Shown: positions 44,039 through 54,158, counted from the stretch's first letter. The stretch: 64,000 nt of DNA from Sulfitobacter brevis (GCF_900112755.1 NZ_FOMW01000006.1:1-64000), one strand, 5' to 3'. A program made the numbers and translations. Notes: generated from the letters alone by a model not told the origin.

Positions 44039-44141
44039 ATTCGACGTCTAATTTGCCACGTGGCTCAAATTCGCACCGCAGTCGGGAACGATTGCCCGCT
44101 TCCAAACGCTTGTAGGGTGAAGAACCCCAAGGAGCGCGGGC

Positions 44142-44963
44142 ATGGACGACGACACAGCAAAAGATGGACTGAAGTGGATTATGCGGGCGGGCTACGGCGC
44201 GCGCGGGGCTATCTACACTCTGGTTGGAGGGCTCGCGTTGCTGGCGGCATTCAAATCCACCAACGCCCAAGGCACCAAAGATGCGCTGGCCACCCTGCGC
44301 AATGAACCCTACGGCGTGCCTGCGCTTTGGGCGATCGGGATTGGACTATTTGCCTATCTGGTCTGGCGTGTGGTCGCGGGCGTCAAGGACGTGGAAGACC
44401 ACGGCACCGACGCCAAAGGTCTCTTTGCCCGTGGTGCTCAGGTGATTACCGGATTGATCCACGGCGGTATCGGTATTTCTGTAATTGGTCTAGCGATGGG
44501 CGGGCAGGGCGGTGGCAGTGGCGATTCCGCCCAAGACTGGACGCAAAAGCTGATGTCGATGCCGATGGGCCGCTATGTGGTGGCCGCTGTGGCGTTGGTC
44601 TTGCTGGGCGCGGGCATCTACTACGCGCAAAAAGGCTGGCGCGGCACTTATAAATCCCACCTCGCCCGTTCACAGGTGACCGAAAAGGTCGATCCGCTCA
44701 TTACTATCGGACTGGTCGTGTATGGCGCGATCCTCGCGATGGTTGCGATGTCGTTGGGCTATGCCGCACTCACGGCCGATCCCGCTCAGGCCGGTGGCTT
44801 GGGGCAGGCCTTGCATCAATTGCGCAGCATGGCTTTTGGGCGCATTTTGCTGGGCGGTGCCGGATTGGGGCTGGTGCTCTTTGCGGTCTACAACTTTGTC
44901 GAGGCCGGATACCGGATCATTCCGCGCATCTCGGGTCCCGACATCAAATCGCTGATCGACTGA
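44142..44963 (+). CDS. DUF1206 membrane protein
   Basis: A 273-residue protein with about six membrane segments arranged as three similar pairs, characteristic of DUF1206. The first repeat is MRAGYGARGAIYTLVGGLAL, the second FARGAQVITGLIHGGIGISV and the third ITIGLVVYGAILAMVAMSLG, showing the repeated 'GxxxRGxIY' flavour at least once. No biochemical role is established for the family. It lies between the anchored protein and glyS; it starts 103 bases after its neighbour, so a separate promoter is possible. Confidence 0.88.
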   Translation: MDDDTAKDGLKWIMRAGYGARGAIYTLVGGLALLAAFKSTNAQGTKDALATLRNEPYGVPALWAIGIGLFAYLVWRVVAGVKDVEDHGTDAKGLFARGAQVITGLIHGGIGISVIGLAMGGQGGGSGDSAQDWTQKLMSMPMGRYVVAAVALVLLGAGIYYAQKGWRGTYKSHLARSQVTEKVDPLITIGLVVYGAILAMVAMSLGYAALTADPAQAGGLGQALHQLRSMAFGRILLGGAGLGLVLFAVYNFVEAGYRIIPRISGPDIKSLID

Positions 44964-45051
44964 CCGCGCTTGAGGGCTGGACCCTTGCCGCCTTGACCGT
45001 TATCCAAGCGGCCAAACAAGCGCCGCACTGCGGCACAAGAAGGGTGCCGCC

Positions 45052-47328
45052 GTGCCAGACCTGCTGATTGAACTGTTCTCCGAAGAAATCCCCGCGCGGA
45101 TGCAACGACGCGCGGCGGAAGACCTCAAAAAGCTGGTGACGGATGGCTTGGTCGAGGCGGGGCTGACCTATGCCGCCGCCGCGTCCTTTTCGACCCCGCG
45201 CCGTCTGACATTGGCAATTGAAGACATGCTCGCCGCTTCGCCCCGTCAGGTGGAAGAGCGGAAAGGCCCGCGTGCTGATGCCCCCGAGAAGGCTATCGAA
45301 GGCTTCCTGCGCGGCGCAGGGCTGACCCGCGACCAGCTTGAGGAACGCGACACGCCAAAAGGCGCTATCCTCTTTGCAAAGATCGAAAAGCCGGGCCGTC
45401 CAGCTGCGGAAATTGTTGCCGAAGTGCTGGAACAGACGATCCGCAACTTCCCTTGGCCCAAATCCATGCGCTGGGGCGCGGGCACGTTGAAATGGGTGCG
45501 CCCGCTGCATTCGATCCTGTGCATTACCAGTGACGAGGCCGGCGCGTCCGTCGTGCCGCTTGAGGTAGATGGCATTCAGTCCGGCGACACCACGCGCGGA
45601 CACCGTTTTCTGGCGCCGGATACCATCGCCGTCAGTGGTTTCGAGGATTATGAAGCCAAGCTGAAACGCGCTTTTGTGGTGCTTGATGCCGAGGCCCGCG
45701 CCGAAACGATCCGCAACGATGCCGAGAACGCCGCCTTCGCCCAAGGGCTTGAGGTGGTCGCCGATGCCGGATTGCTGGCCGAAGTCGCAGGCTTGGTAGA
45801 ATGGCCCGTGGTGTTGATGGGGCCGATCGGGGACGCCTTCCTCGACCTGCCGCCCGAAGTGTTGCAAACCTCGATGCGCGAACACCAGAAATTCTTCTCG
45901 GTTCGTAACCCCAAAACAGGGCGCATCGAAAAGTTCATCACCGTCGCCAACCGCACTACAGCGGACGAGGGGGCAACGATCCTTGCGGGCAATGAAAAAG
46001 TGCTGTCGGCGCGTCTATCGGACGCGAAGTTCTTCTGGGAGAATGATCTGCGCATCGCCAAATCCGGTGCGGGCATGGAAACATGGGTCGAAAACCTGCG
46101 CAACGTGACTTTCCACAACAAGCTGGGCACGCAGGCCGAGTTGATCGACCGCATGGCCGTTCTGGCCCGTGAGATCGCCCCGATGGTCGGCGCTGATCCG
46201 GACGAAGCCGAGCAGGCCGCGCGTGTGGCTAAAGCCGATCTCAGCTCGGAAATGGTCTATGAATTTCCCGAATTGCAGGGGTTAATGGGCAGCTATTACG
46301 CCCGTGCTGCCGGGCTTTCGGATGCCGTAGCCGATGCCGCGCGCGAACACTATTCGCCGCTGGGTCCGTCCGACGATGTCCCGACTGCGCCGGCTTCCGT
46401 CGCCGTGGCGCTGGCCGAAAAGATCGACAAGCTCACCGGTTTCTGGGCAATTGATGAGAAACCGACGGGGAGCAAGGATCCTTTTGCGCTGCGTCGGGCT
46501 GCGCTCGGGGTAATTCGGATTTTGGTTGAGAATGATTTGGGTATTGGCCTAATATCCGCGCTTCGCCAATCGTATGAAGGTCTTTTAAGCTCGCTGCTCG
46601 ATGCAAAGAAAGCTTATATTCTCGACGGCGAAGATAATGATAGCGAGTTCTGGAGCCTCGGATCAGAAGTCATGATGAATGACGGTCAGTTTGTCCGAAG
46701 GAATTACGACGAGATTGTGCGGGCGATCGCTGAAGGGGAGATCAGCCTTTCGAAGAGTTTGGAAGGCGACAACATACGGGCAATTCCAGCTTCTACAGTC
46801 TGCGAAGACCTCCTCTCCTTCCTCCACGACCGCCTCAAGGTTTACCTAAAAGACCAAGGCATCCGCCATGACATCATCGACGCTTGCATTGCGATGGATG
46901 GCAACGACGACCTGACGCTCCTCGTGAAACGCGCCCGCGCTTTGTCGGAAACGCTCAAAACCGACGACGGCGGCAACCTGATCCAAGGTTTCAAACGCGC
47001 CAACAACATCCTGACACAGGCCGAGGAGGCCGACGGGGTCGAATACTCCTACGGTGCGGACGTGAAATATGCCGAGACCGATGAGGAACGCGCAGTTTTC
47101 GCCGCTCTCGACACCGCCGAGGCCAAGATCAAACCCGCGATGCAGGCGCAAGACTTCAGCGCTGCGATGACGGCGATGGCGGAGTTGCGGGGTCCGATTG
47201 ACGCGTTTTTTGATGCGGTTCAGGTCAATAGCGACAATGGCATGGTGCGGCGCAACCGGCTCAACCTGCTCAGCCGCATCCGCCAGACCTGTAGCAGCGT
47301 CGCCGACCTGACCAAAATCGAGGGCTAG
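45052..47328 (+). CDS. glyS: Glycine-tRNA ligase beta subunit with atypical internal segment
   Basis: A 758-residue beta subunit, which binds tRNA-Gly together with GlyQ. It opens with MPDLLIELFSEEIPARMQRR (GTG start, AAGAAGG upstream) and contains MRWGAGTLKWVRPLHSILCI, TSMREHQKFFSVRN and FALRRAALGVIRIL; the C-terminal DALR-type domain is intact. It is about 60-70 residues longer than E. coli GlyS (689). Much of the excess lies at about residues 495-585, encoded by 46510-46810, where the base composition drops to about 49% G+C by hand count against about 68% just upstream. The frame is intact throughout. Confidence 0.95.
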   Translation: MPDLLIELFSEEIPARMQRRAAEDLKKLVTDGLVEAGLTYAAAASFSTPRRLTLAIEDMLAASPRQVEERKGPRADAPEKAIEGFLRGAGLTRDQLEERDTPKGAILFAKIEKPGRPAAEIVAEVLEQTIRNFPWPKSMRWGAGTLKWVRPLHSILCITSDEAGASVVPLEVDGIQSGDTTRGHRFLAPDTIAVSGFEDYEAKLKRAFVVLDAEARAETIRNDAENAAFAQGLEVVADAGLLAEVAGLVEWPVVLMGPIGDAFLDLPPEVLQTSMREHQKFFSVRNPKTGRIEKFITVANRTTADEGATILAGNEKVLSARLSDAKFFWENDLRIAKSGAGMETWVENLRNVTFHNKLGTQAELIDRMAVLAREIAPMVGADPDEAEQAARVAKADLSSEMVYEFPELQGLMGSYYARAAGLSDAVADAAREHYSPLGPSDDVPTAPASVAVALAEKIDKLTGFWAIDEKPTGSKDPFALRRAALGVIRILVENDLGIGLISALRQSYEGLLSSLLDAKKAYILDGEDNDSEFWSLGSEVMMNDGQFVRRNYDEIVRAIAEGEISLSKSLEGDNIRAIPASTVCEDLLSFLHDRLKVYLKDQGIRHDIIDACIAMDGNDDLTLLVKRARALSETLKTDDGGNLIQGFKRANNILTQAEEADGVEYSYGADVKYAETDEERAVFAALDTAEAKIKPAMQAQDFSAAMTAMAELRGPIDAFFDAVQVNSDNGMVRRNRLNLLSRIRQTCSSVADLTKIEG

Positions 47329-47439
47329 GGCAGGCGGCAAGACGCGCGCAGCGATGCTTCGTTTGTGTCATTTGCCTGACAATCGCTTGCCTCAGGCCTT
47401 TAAAAACCTATGCTGCATCCGAACCTAAAGGATGCCGCA

Positions 47440-49992
47440 GTGCAGAATGATCCGCATACCACCCTCGTGACCGAAACGGCCCCGATTGCAAACGACACCC
47501 ACGGCGGGCGGGCGAAATGTTTGCAGCGGTTGGTGCGGTTGCATTTGCCGGTGCCGCATACGGTAGCGCTGTCGTTTGATGCGGTGGCACGGATCGGCAA
47601 GGGCAATTTGCCGGATGTGCAGGCGGTTGTCGGGCAGTTTCCAGCTGGAACCTTGCTTTGTGTGCGCCCCTCCAGCCAAGATCCTGATTGGGGCGGTCCG
47701 GGCGCCGTTTTGAACATCGGCATCAACGACACGCGCTTTGAGGCGCTGTGTAAAACCATCGGTGAAAAGCCTGCCGCCGCGCTCTATACCCGTTTTGTGC
47801 AGGCTTATGCGGTCGGCGTAGCGCGGCTTGATCCCGACATGTTTGATGACGTCAAGGGCGACGGGCGGTTGGCACTTCAGGCCTCTCTCAGTGCCTATGA
47901 GGCTGAAACAGAAGAAGAATTCCCTCAGGATCCGGCGACCCAGCTGGCCGCTGTACTGCGGTCAATGGCGCGGGCGTGGGATGGCACCTCGGCGCGGTTG
48001 CTGCGTCAGGCAAAAGGGGCGCCTGCCGATGCCGGTCTTGGGCTGGTGGTGCAACAGATGGTCTTTGGCGTTGGCACGGGGCAATGCGGGGCAGGCGTCT
48101 TGCAACTGGTTGATAGCGATACCGGCTTGCCGCAGATCACCGGCCGTTACCTGAGCCAGTCGCAAGGGCGCGACGCGCTAGAAGGCGATGCTGCCGCGCT
48201 CTACCTCACCTGCGACCCGCGCGGTCCCTCGTTTGAGGAGCTGGTGCCGGAGGCTTTCGCCGAACTGACCGCCCATGCCTCCCTGATGCGGCAGCGGTTG
48301 CGGGCTGAAATGCAGGTCGAATTTGTGATCGAAGACGGCAAGCTGCACATTCTGGATGGGGTGCGGGTGTCACGATCATCTCGCGCCTCGGTGCGGATCG
48401 CCGTTGCTTTGGCGGATGACGGGATTATCAGCCGCGAAGAAGCTCTGATGCGGGTGCAACCCCGTACCCTCACTGAATTGCTGCACCGGCAGGTCGATCC
48501 GCGCGTCAAACGCGACAGGATCGGGCGCGGTATCCCCGCAAGCCCGGGCGCGGCGACAGGAAAAATCGTGTTCAATGCCACCGAAGCACAGGCCAGTGCG
48601 GCGCGGGGCGAGCCTTGTATCCTTGTGCGGCGCGAAACCAGTCCCGAAGACATTCGCGGCATGCATGCGGCGCAAGCGGTGATCACCGAACGGGGCGGTA
48701 TCACCAGCCATGCGGCAGTGATCGGGCGCGGCATGGGACTGCCTTGTGTGGTCGGCGCGTCGAACATGCACCTTAATATGGCGAAACGCACAATTACCGC
48801 GCCAGACGGGCGGGTGTTTACCACAGGCGATGAAATTACTGTGGACGGTACCAAGGGCGAAATTCTGGCCGGCGCTGCAGCGATGCAAGAGGCGGCGCTG
48901 GACGATACCTTCACCCGCCTGATGGAATGGGCGCAAGATTGTGCCGACATCGGCATTCGCGCCAATGCCGACACCCCTGCCGACGCCCAAACCGCCCGCA
49001 ATTTCAACGCACATGGCATCGGGCTGTGTCGGACTGAACATATGTTCTTTGATCCCGGCCGCCTGACGGTGATGCGCGAGATGATCTTTGCCGCTACGGG
49101 CGAGGATCGCCGCGCAGTGCTGGAACGGCTGCTGCCGATGCAACGCGATGATTTTACGCAGCTATTTCGCATCATGCAGGGCCAGCCGGTGTGCATTCGT
49201 CTGTTCGATCCGCCTTTGCACGAATTCCTGCCCGCCGACAAAGCGGGGCAACGAGAACTGGCCGAAGCTTTGGGGCTGCCCCTGTCTCAGGTCACCCGCC
49301 GCATCGAATCGATGACAGAATACAACCCGATGCTGGGTTTGCGCGGTGTGCGTTTGGGTGTCACGGTACCTGAAATCTACGAAATGCAGGCCCGCGCGAT
49401 TTTCGAAGCCACCATCGAGGCCAGCCGCGACGGCGAACCTGTGGTGCCGGAAATCATGATTCCCCTGGTCAGTGCGCGCCGTGAGGTGGAGATGGTCAAA
49501 GCTTCGGTCGATGCTATTGCCGCCGCGGTCCGGTCTGAACGCGACGCGACATTTACCTACCGTCTGGGCGTGATGGTCGAAACCCCGCGTGCTGCCTTGC
49601 GCGCGGCTGAAATTGCGCCGCATTGTGCCTTTCTCAGCTTTGGCACAAATGACCTGACCCAGATGACCTATGGCCTCAGCCGCGATGATGCGGGGCGGTT
49701 CATGTCGGACTATGTCCAGCAAGGCGTCTTCCCCGAAGACCCCTTCCATGTGTTGGATCAGGACGGTGTCGGAGAGCTGCTGCAATTGGGGGCGGAGCGG
49801 GGTCGAAAGGCGCAGCCGGGGATTACATTGTCGATCTGTGGCGAGCACGGCGGCAACCCCGAATCGATAGCTTTTTGTCGCGACGCGGGTTTTGACTACG
49901 TTTCTTGCTCGCCTTTTCGCGTGCCGGTTGCACGGCTCGCTGCGGCGCAGCTCGCGATTTCACACAAGATAGGCGGTGAGGATTTCATATAA
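47440..49992 (+). CDS. PPDK-family PEP-utilising protein with divergent N-terminus
   Basis: An 850-residue protein of the pyruvate, phosphate dikinase family. The swivelling phosphohistidine domain (ERGGITSHAAVIGRGMGLPC, about 425-445) and the C-terminal PEP/pyruvate barrel (IGLCRTEHMFF, SFGTNDLTQMTYGLSRDDAG, CGEHGGNPES) are complete. The nucleotide-binding N-terminus is unusual: where true PPDK has GNKGANLAEM it reads HGGRAKCLQRLVRLHLPVP, and the VRSGA...GMMDT block reads VRPSSQDPDWGGPGAVLNIG. Activity as a normal dikinase is therefore uncertain. A GTG at 47440 follows AAAGG and is preferred over the ATG at 47410. Confidence 0.85.
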   Translation: MQNDPHTTLVTETAPIANDTHGGRAKCLQRLVRLHLPVPHTVALSFDAVARIGKGNLPDVQAVVGQFPAGTLLCVRPSSQDPDWGGPGAVLNIGINDTRFEALCKTIGEKPAAALYTRFVQAYAVGVARLDPDMFDDVKGDGRLALQASLSAYEAETEEEFPQDPATQLAAVLRSMARAWDGTSARLLRQAKGAPADAGLGLVVQQMVFGVGTGQCGAGVLQLVDSDTGLPQITGRYLSQSQGRDALEGDAAALYLTCDPRGPSFEELVPEAFAELTAHASLMRQRLRAEMQVEFVIEDGKLHILDGVRVSRSSRASVRIAVALADDGIISREEALMRVQPRTLTELLHRQVDPRVKRDRIGRGIPASPGAATGKIVFNATEAQASAARGEPCILVRRETSPEDIRGMHAAQAVITERGGITSHAAVIGRGMGLPCVVGASNMHLNMAKRTITAPDGRVFTTGDEITVDGTKGEILAGAAAMQEAALDDTFTRLMEWAQDCADIGIRANADTPADAQTARNFNAHGIGLCRTEHMFFDPGRLTVMREMIFAATGEDRRAVLERLLPMQRDDFTQLFRIMQGQPVCIRLFDPPLHEFLPADKAGQRELAEALGLPLSQVTRRIESMTEYNPMLGLRGVRLGVTVPEIYEMQARAIFEATIEASRDGEPVVPEIMIPLVSARREVEMVKASVDAIAAAVRSERDATFTYRLGVMVETPRAALRAAEIAPHCAFLSFGTNDLTQMTYGLSRDDAGRFMSDYVQQGVFPEDPFHVLDQDGVGELLQLGAERGRKAQPGITLSICGEHGGNPESIAFCRDAGFDYVSCSPFRVPVARLAAAQLAISHKIGGEDFI

Positions 49993-50110
49993 ACCACAAC
50001 ATGTGGTGTTCGTGGGCGGGTTTTCGCGACTCCGGCGGGCCGTAGACTTTACCATAACGCTTTCTTTGGGTAAGCGCCGTCTCAGGTTTTAATTACACAA
50101 GAGGCGCGGC

Positions 50111-50752
50111 ATGCGTTTATTCGAAGCAACTTTTCTGGCTGGCCTGATGGCAGCAACCACTTTGATCCCGACTTCTGGCCTCGCCAGCTCGGAGAGCGCC
50201 AAGGAATTGGCCAAGATCGAAGCACAGGGGCTTAAATCGGCAGGCGGCAAGCGGCTTCAAGATATTATTGCGCAGCCAGTGCATGCGCCGGGCTCTGTTG
50301 AGTACTCCAAAACATGGTTGGACCAGCAGCCCAAAGCGTCAGGTAGTTCAGAATGGCGCTGTCTGGCCGAGGCGCTTTATTTCGAAGCGCGCGGCGAAAC
50401 GGTCAAAGGCCAGTTCGCAGTGGCCGAGGTGATTTTGAACCGGGTCAAAAGCGCGCGGTACCCCGGATCGCTTTGCGGTGTGATTAACCAAGGCACCGGT
50501 AAGAAATACCAATGCCAGTTCACGTATACCTGCGACGGTAACAGCGAAAAAATCAACGAACCTATGGCCTTTGCCCGCGTTGCTAAAGTGGCCCGCGCTA
50601 CTATCGACGGCAAAGCGCCGGTGCTTACCGGCGGTGCGACCCACTACCACACCACGGCCGTATCGCCGCGTTGGTCCAAGGTCTTCACCCGCACGGCACA
50701 GATCGGCCAGCACCTGTTTTACCGTTCCGGTGTGAAAACAGCCTCCAACTAA
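50111..50752 (+). CDS. SleB/CwlJ-type cell wall hydrolase
   Basis: A 213-residue exported hydrolase_2 protein. After a signal peptide (GLMAATTLIPTSGLASSE), the catalytic domain starts at about residue 80 with CLAEALYFEARGETVKGQFA (catalytic Glu) and VAEVILNRVKSARYPGSLCG, then CQFTYTCDG and THYHTTAVSPRWS. In spore formers this family cleaves cortex peptidoglycan; in alphaproteobacteria it is a general wall hydrolase. It follows the PPDK-like gene by 118 bases. A short AC-rich palindrome lies in the gap but has no T-run. Confidence 0.92.
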   Translation: MRLFEATFLAGLMAATTLIPTSGLASSESAKELAKIEAQGLKSAGGKRLQDIIAQPVHAPGSVEYSKTWLDQQPKASGSSEWRCLAEALYFEARGETVKGQFAVAEVILNRVKSARYPGSLCGVINQGTGKKYQCQFTYTCDGNSEKINEPMAFARVAKVARATIDGKAPVLTGGATHYHTTAVSPRWSKVFTRTAQIGQHLFYRSGVKTASN

Positions 50753-50850
50753 CGCCGCATTCGGGCGCTCGGCTGCCGTAACTCTCCTGCACCTTGCCGC
50801 GCAGATAAAGTAGGGTATAGCCAGTATTCCATTTGCAAAGGCCCCTATCT

Positions 50851-51774
50851 ATGCCCGACGAAGTCCGCCTCGCGTTTGCTCACCCTTCCGAACGCGCGGC
50901 AGCCACGGCTGGTTCCGACCCGCTTGATCGAATTTCGCTCCGCGATCACATTGTCGAGGTCGAAATAGGAGCGTTTCAGGCCGAACGGGGCGTCACGCAA
51001 CGGATTTGCTTTAACGTTGTCGTCGAGGTGCGCCCGCTCACCGGACCGGTGGATGATGATGTGGACCGCATCCTCAGCTATGACCGAGTGACCGAAGCGA
51101 TTGCCGGTGAGTTAGCTGACGAGCGGTTGAACCTGCTTGAGACTCTGGCCGAGCGCGTCGCGGACCGGATTCTTGGCGAGCCGCAGGCGATGCGGGTCTT
51201 TGTGCGGATCGAAAAGCTTGATCGCGGTCCGGGTGCCTTGGGCGTCGAGATTGTGCGCGCCAGCGAATCTGCCCCGCCGCCCGAGCGCAGCATTGCCCAT
51301 GTCCTGCACCCTGAATTGGTGTTTCTCAGCAATGCTGCCATCGCTTCGCCGTACGTGAGCGGCTGGCTCGACCAGCTTGAAAATCTGGGTCGCCCGCTGA
51401 TTCTATGCGTTGGCGCCGCCGATGCGCCTGCGCCGCAGGTGCCGCACCGCATGGCACAGCGCCGGATCGACCTGCTGGCGATTGAACAGAACGCTTGGGT
51501 GCTTGCCTCAAAAGACGACCGCTGCGTTGTGGTCGCCACCCGCACCGAACTTGATTGGGCGATGAAGAATGGCCAGACCTGCGTTTGGGCGCCCTCGAAG
51601 ATTGTTCTGGATTCCGTTGATACGCCTTCGGCCCAGCCGCGTGATGCGGTGGCCTTGGCGGCATGGTTTGCCGCGACCTTTGATGCCGAAGAGATGCTGG
51701 TGATCGGTGCTGATCTGCCAAGCAGTGCGTCAGTGCCGCTGCGCAGCGCTACTTCTGACAAGGAAGTGCTGTGA
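50851..51774 (+). CDS. folB: Dihydroneopterin aldolase with C-terminal extra domain
   Basis: A 307-residue protein. Residues 25-140 are FolB-type: DRISLRDHIVEVEIGAFQAE, RICFNVVVEVRPL, YDRVTEAIAGELADERLNLL and VFVRIEKLDRGPGALGVEIV, which convert dihydroneopterin to the 6-hydroxymethyl compound. Another 165 residues follow, starting ERSIAHVLHPELVFLSNAAI, of a fold I do not recognise. FolB is normally about 120 residues. The ATG at 50851 has AAAGG upstream. Its stop overlaps the folP start (GTGA), so the two are coupled. Confidence 0.9.
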   Translation: MPDEVRLAFAHPSERAAATAGSDPLDRISLRDHIVEVEIGAFQAERGVTQRICFNVVVEVRPLTGPVDDDVDRILSYDRVTEAIAGELADERLNLLETLAERVADRILGEPQAMRVFVRIEKLDRGPGALGVEIVRASESAPPPERSIAHVLHPELVFLSNAAIASPYVSGWLDQLENLGRPLILCVGAADAPAPQVPHRMAQRRIDLLAIEQNAWVLASKDDRCVVVATRTELDWAMKNGQTCVWAPSKIVLDSVDTPSAQPRDAVALAAWFAATFDAEEMLVIGADLPSSASVPLRSATSDKEVL

Positions 51775-52793
51775 GCGCACAGAAAAGCTACTTCCGCCCT
51801 TTGGTTCAACATGGTTTGGCCCGCCCAGATGCCGCGCTACCTTTGGCAGGCGGGGAGGGGTGGTTCACGCATGTCGAGGTCTTGGCGCGGGGTCGCGCGC
51901 CTGAGTTCATGCCTGCAAGTGACATGCCTGCCGAGTACTATGTCCTTCTGACCCAGCCGCGCCCGCCGATAGCGGGTCTCACCTTCGACCGCCCTCGCGT
52001 GATGGGCATTCTCAATGCGACCCCCGACAGTTTTTCTGATGGGGGGGTACATGCGCAGGCCGAAGCGGCCATCGCGGCGGGTAGGGGCATGTGCGCGGCG
52101 GGCGTCGACATCTTGGACATCGGCGGCGAATCCACCCGCCCTGGCTCAAGCTATATCGACCCTGACGAAGAGATCGCGCGGGTCACGCCGGTGATCGCCG
52201 GATTGCGCGACAGCGGATGCCTGATCTCGATTGATACGCGCAAGGCGCGTGTTGCGCAGGCGGCGGTGGCAGCAGGTGCCGCATTGGTAAATGATGTGTC
52301 TGGGTTGACCCATGACGCCGAGATGGCCCCGTTCTGTGCTAGTCAGAACCTGCCGGTTTGCATCATGCATGCGCAGGGCGATCCCGCGACGATGCAACAA
52401 GATCCGCGTTATGACGATGTGTTGCTGGATGTCTATGACGCGCTGCACGGTCGGATCGCGCAGGTGCAGCGCCAGTTCGGCATCGCACCGGCGCAAATCA
52501 TCGCCGACCCCGGCATCGGGTTTGGCAAGACCCAGACCCACAACTTGGCGCTGCTGGCGCGGCTGAGCCTGTTTCACGCGCTGGGGGTGCCGGTCTTGCT
52601 AGGCGCCTCACGTAAGAAGTTCATCGGCACGATCGGCAAAATGCCAGTGGCGGCAGACCGCGCAGCGGGCTCGATCGGGGTAGCGCTCGCGGCATTGGGT
52701 CATGGTATTCAGGTGCTGCGTGTGCATGATGTACCGCAAACAATACAGGCAATTGCGCTGTGGCGGGCCGCCACAGCAGGAAGATACCCATGA
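51771..52793 (+). CDS. folP: Dihydropteroate synthase with N-terminal extension
   Basis: A 340-residue folate enzyme that joins p-aminobenzoate to the pterin; it is the target of sulfonamides. The TIM barrel starts near residue 78 with [16 protein letters not shown], and shows [40 protein letters not shown] and [13 protein letters not shown] and [11 protein letters not shown]. An N-terminal extension of about 75 residues without known function precedes it. GTG start overlaps folB by four bases, and its stop overlaps glmM (ATGA), giving one tightly coupled operon. Confidence 0.96.
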   Translation: MSAQKSYFRPLVQHGLARPDAALPLAGGEGWFTHVEVLARGRAPEFMPASDMPAEYYVLLTQPRPPIAGLTFDRPRVMGILNATPDSFSDGGVHAQAEAAIAAGRGMCAAGVDILDIGGESTRPGSSYIDPDEEIARVTPVIAGLRDSGCLISIDTRKARVAQAAVAAGAALVNDVSGLTHDAEMAPFCASQNLPVCIMHAQGDPATMQQDPRYDDVLLDVYDALHGRIAQVQRQFGIAPAQIIADPGIGFGKTQTHNLALLARLSLFHALGVPVLLGASRKKFIGTIGKMPVAADRAAGSIGVALAALGHGIQVLRVHDVPQTIQAIALWRAATAGRYP

Positions 52794-54136
52794 CAAAACT
52801 TTTCGGTACCGACGGCGTGCGCGGCACGGCCAACATCCATCCAATGACCGCCGAAATGGCGTTGCGGATCGGCGCGGCGGTGGGGCGTTATTTCCGGCGC
52901 GACGGTTCTGCGGTGCACCGTGTTGTAATCGGCAAGGACACGCGGCTTTCAGGCTATATGTTTGAAAATGCCCTGACGGCTGGTCTGACCTCCACGGGGA
53001 TGAACGTGCTGCTGCTCGGTCCGGTGCCGACGCCTGCGGTGGGGCTCTTGACGCGCTCGATGCGGGCTGATCTGGGCGTAATGATCTCGGCAAGTCACAA
53101 TCCCGCCCATGATAACGGCATCAAGTTTTTTGGCCCCGACGGGTTCAAGCTAAGCGATCAGGCCGAAAGCGAGATCGAAGCCTTGGTTGAGGGCGGTGTC
53201 GAAGCGACGGCGGCGGGTGATATTGGTCGGGCCAAACGCATCGACGACGGGCGCTACCGCTATGTGGAGCGGGTAAAATCCTCCTTCCCGCGCCAGATGC
53301 GTCTGGATGGTCTGAAGGTCGTTCTCGATTGTGCCAACGGCGCCGCCTATAAGGTTGCGCCCGAAACCCTGTGGGAACTGGGCGCCGAGGTGATCCCCGT
53401 TGGGGTTGCACCGAACGGACATAACATTAACCAAGGCTGTGGCTCGACCCACCCTGAACTGGCGGCGCAAACCGTACGCGCCCACGGCGCCCATGTCGGG
53501 ATCTGTCTGGACGGTGATGCTGATAGGGTGATCTTGCTCGATGAAAACGGCGAGGTCGGCGACGGCGATCAGTTTATGGCGCTGATGGCAGCGCGTTGGG
53601 CCGCTGAGGACCGTCTGAAAGGCCGCGCCTTGGTGGCCACGGTGATGAGCAATTTGGGTCTGGAGCGGTTCATGACCGATCGCGGGCTGCGGCTGGAACG
53701 AACGGCGGTCGGGGACCGCTATGTCGTCGAGCGGATGCGCCAAGGCGGATACAATCTGGGCGGCGAACAATCGGGCCATATCGTGATGAGCGATCATGCC
53801 ACCACCGGTGACGGGCTCATGGCGGGTCTCCAATTTCTGGCCGAGATGATCCGTTCGGGCAAGCCATCCTCGGAATTGCTGCACCAGTTCGAACCCGTGC
53901 CGCAATTGTTGAAAAACGTCCGTTTCGAGACGGGGCAGACGCCATTGGACACCGCCGAGGTGCAGGGCGCTATTGCGCAAGCCGAAGCCGATTTGGCTAA
54001 TGGCGGCAGGCTGTTGATCCGCAAATCCGGCACCGAGCCTTTGGTCAGGGTCATGGCCGAACACGAAGACGCCGCCTTGATGGAACGGGCTGTCGATGAT
54101 GTTGTGATGGCGGTCGAACGGGCAGTCCAACCCTGA
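52790..54136 (+). CDS. glmM: Phosphoglucosamine mutase
   Basis: A 448-residue mutase that converts glucosamine-6-phosphate to glucosamine-1-phosphate for peptidoglycan and lipopolysaccharide. It begins [20 protein letters not shown], has the phosphoserine loop [20 protein letters not shown] (Ser102 region), the metal loop [11 protein letters not shown], and the phosphate-binding [12 protein letters not shown] near the end. Length and N-terminus match the family. The ATG overlaps the folP stop; folP-glmM coupling is widespread among proteobacteria. Confidence 0.97.
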   Translation: MTKLFGTDGVRGTANIHPMTAEMALRIGAAVGRYFRRDGSAVHRVVIGKDTRLSGYMFENALTAGLTSTGMNVLLLGPVPTPAVGLLTRSMRADLGVMISASHNPAHDNGIKFFGPDGFKLSDQAESEIEALVEGGVEATAAGDIGRAKRIDDGRYRYVERVKSSFPRQMRLDGLKVVLDCANGAAYKVAPETLWELGAEVIPVGVAPNGHNINQGCGSTHPELAAQTVRAHGAHVGICLDGDADRVILLDENGEVGDGDQFMALMAARWAAEDRLKGRALVATVMSNLGLERFMTDRGLRLERTAVGDRYVVERMRQGGYNLGGEQSGHIVMSDHATTGDGLMAGLQFLAEMIRSGKPSSELLHQFEPVPQLLKNVRFETGQTPLDTAEVQGAIAQAEADLANGGRLLIRKSGTEPLVRVMAEHEDAALMERAVDDVVMAVERAVQP

Positions 54137-54158
54137 GCGGGGTGGCGCCGCCTGTGTC

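Noticed and set aside
49993..50007. ACCACA-ACA-TGTGGT hairpin after the PPDK-like gene
   Set aside because: Only six base pairs and no T-run; too weak to call.
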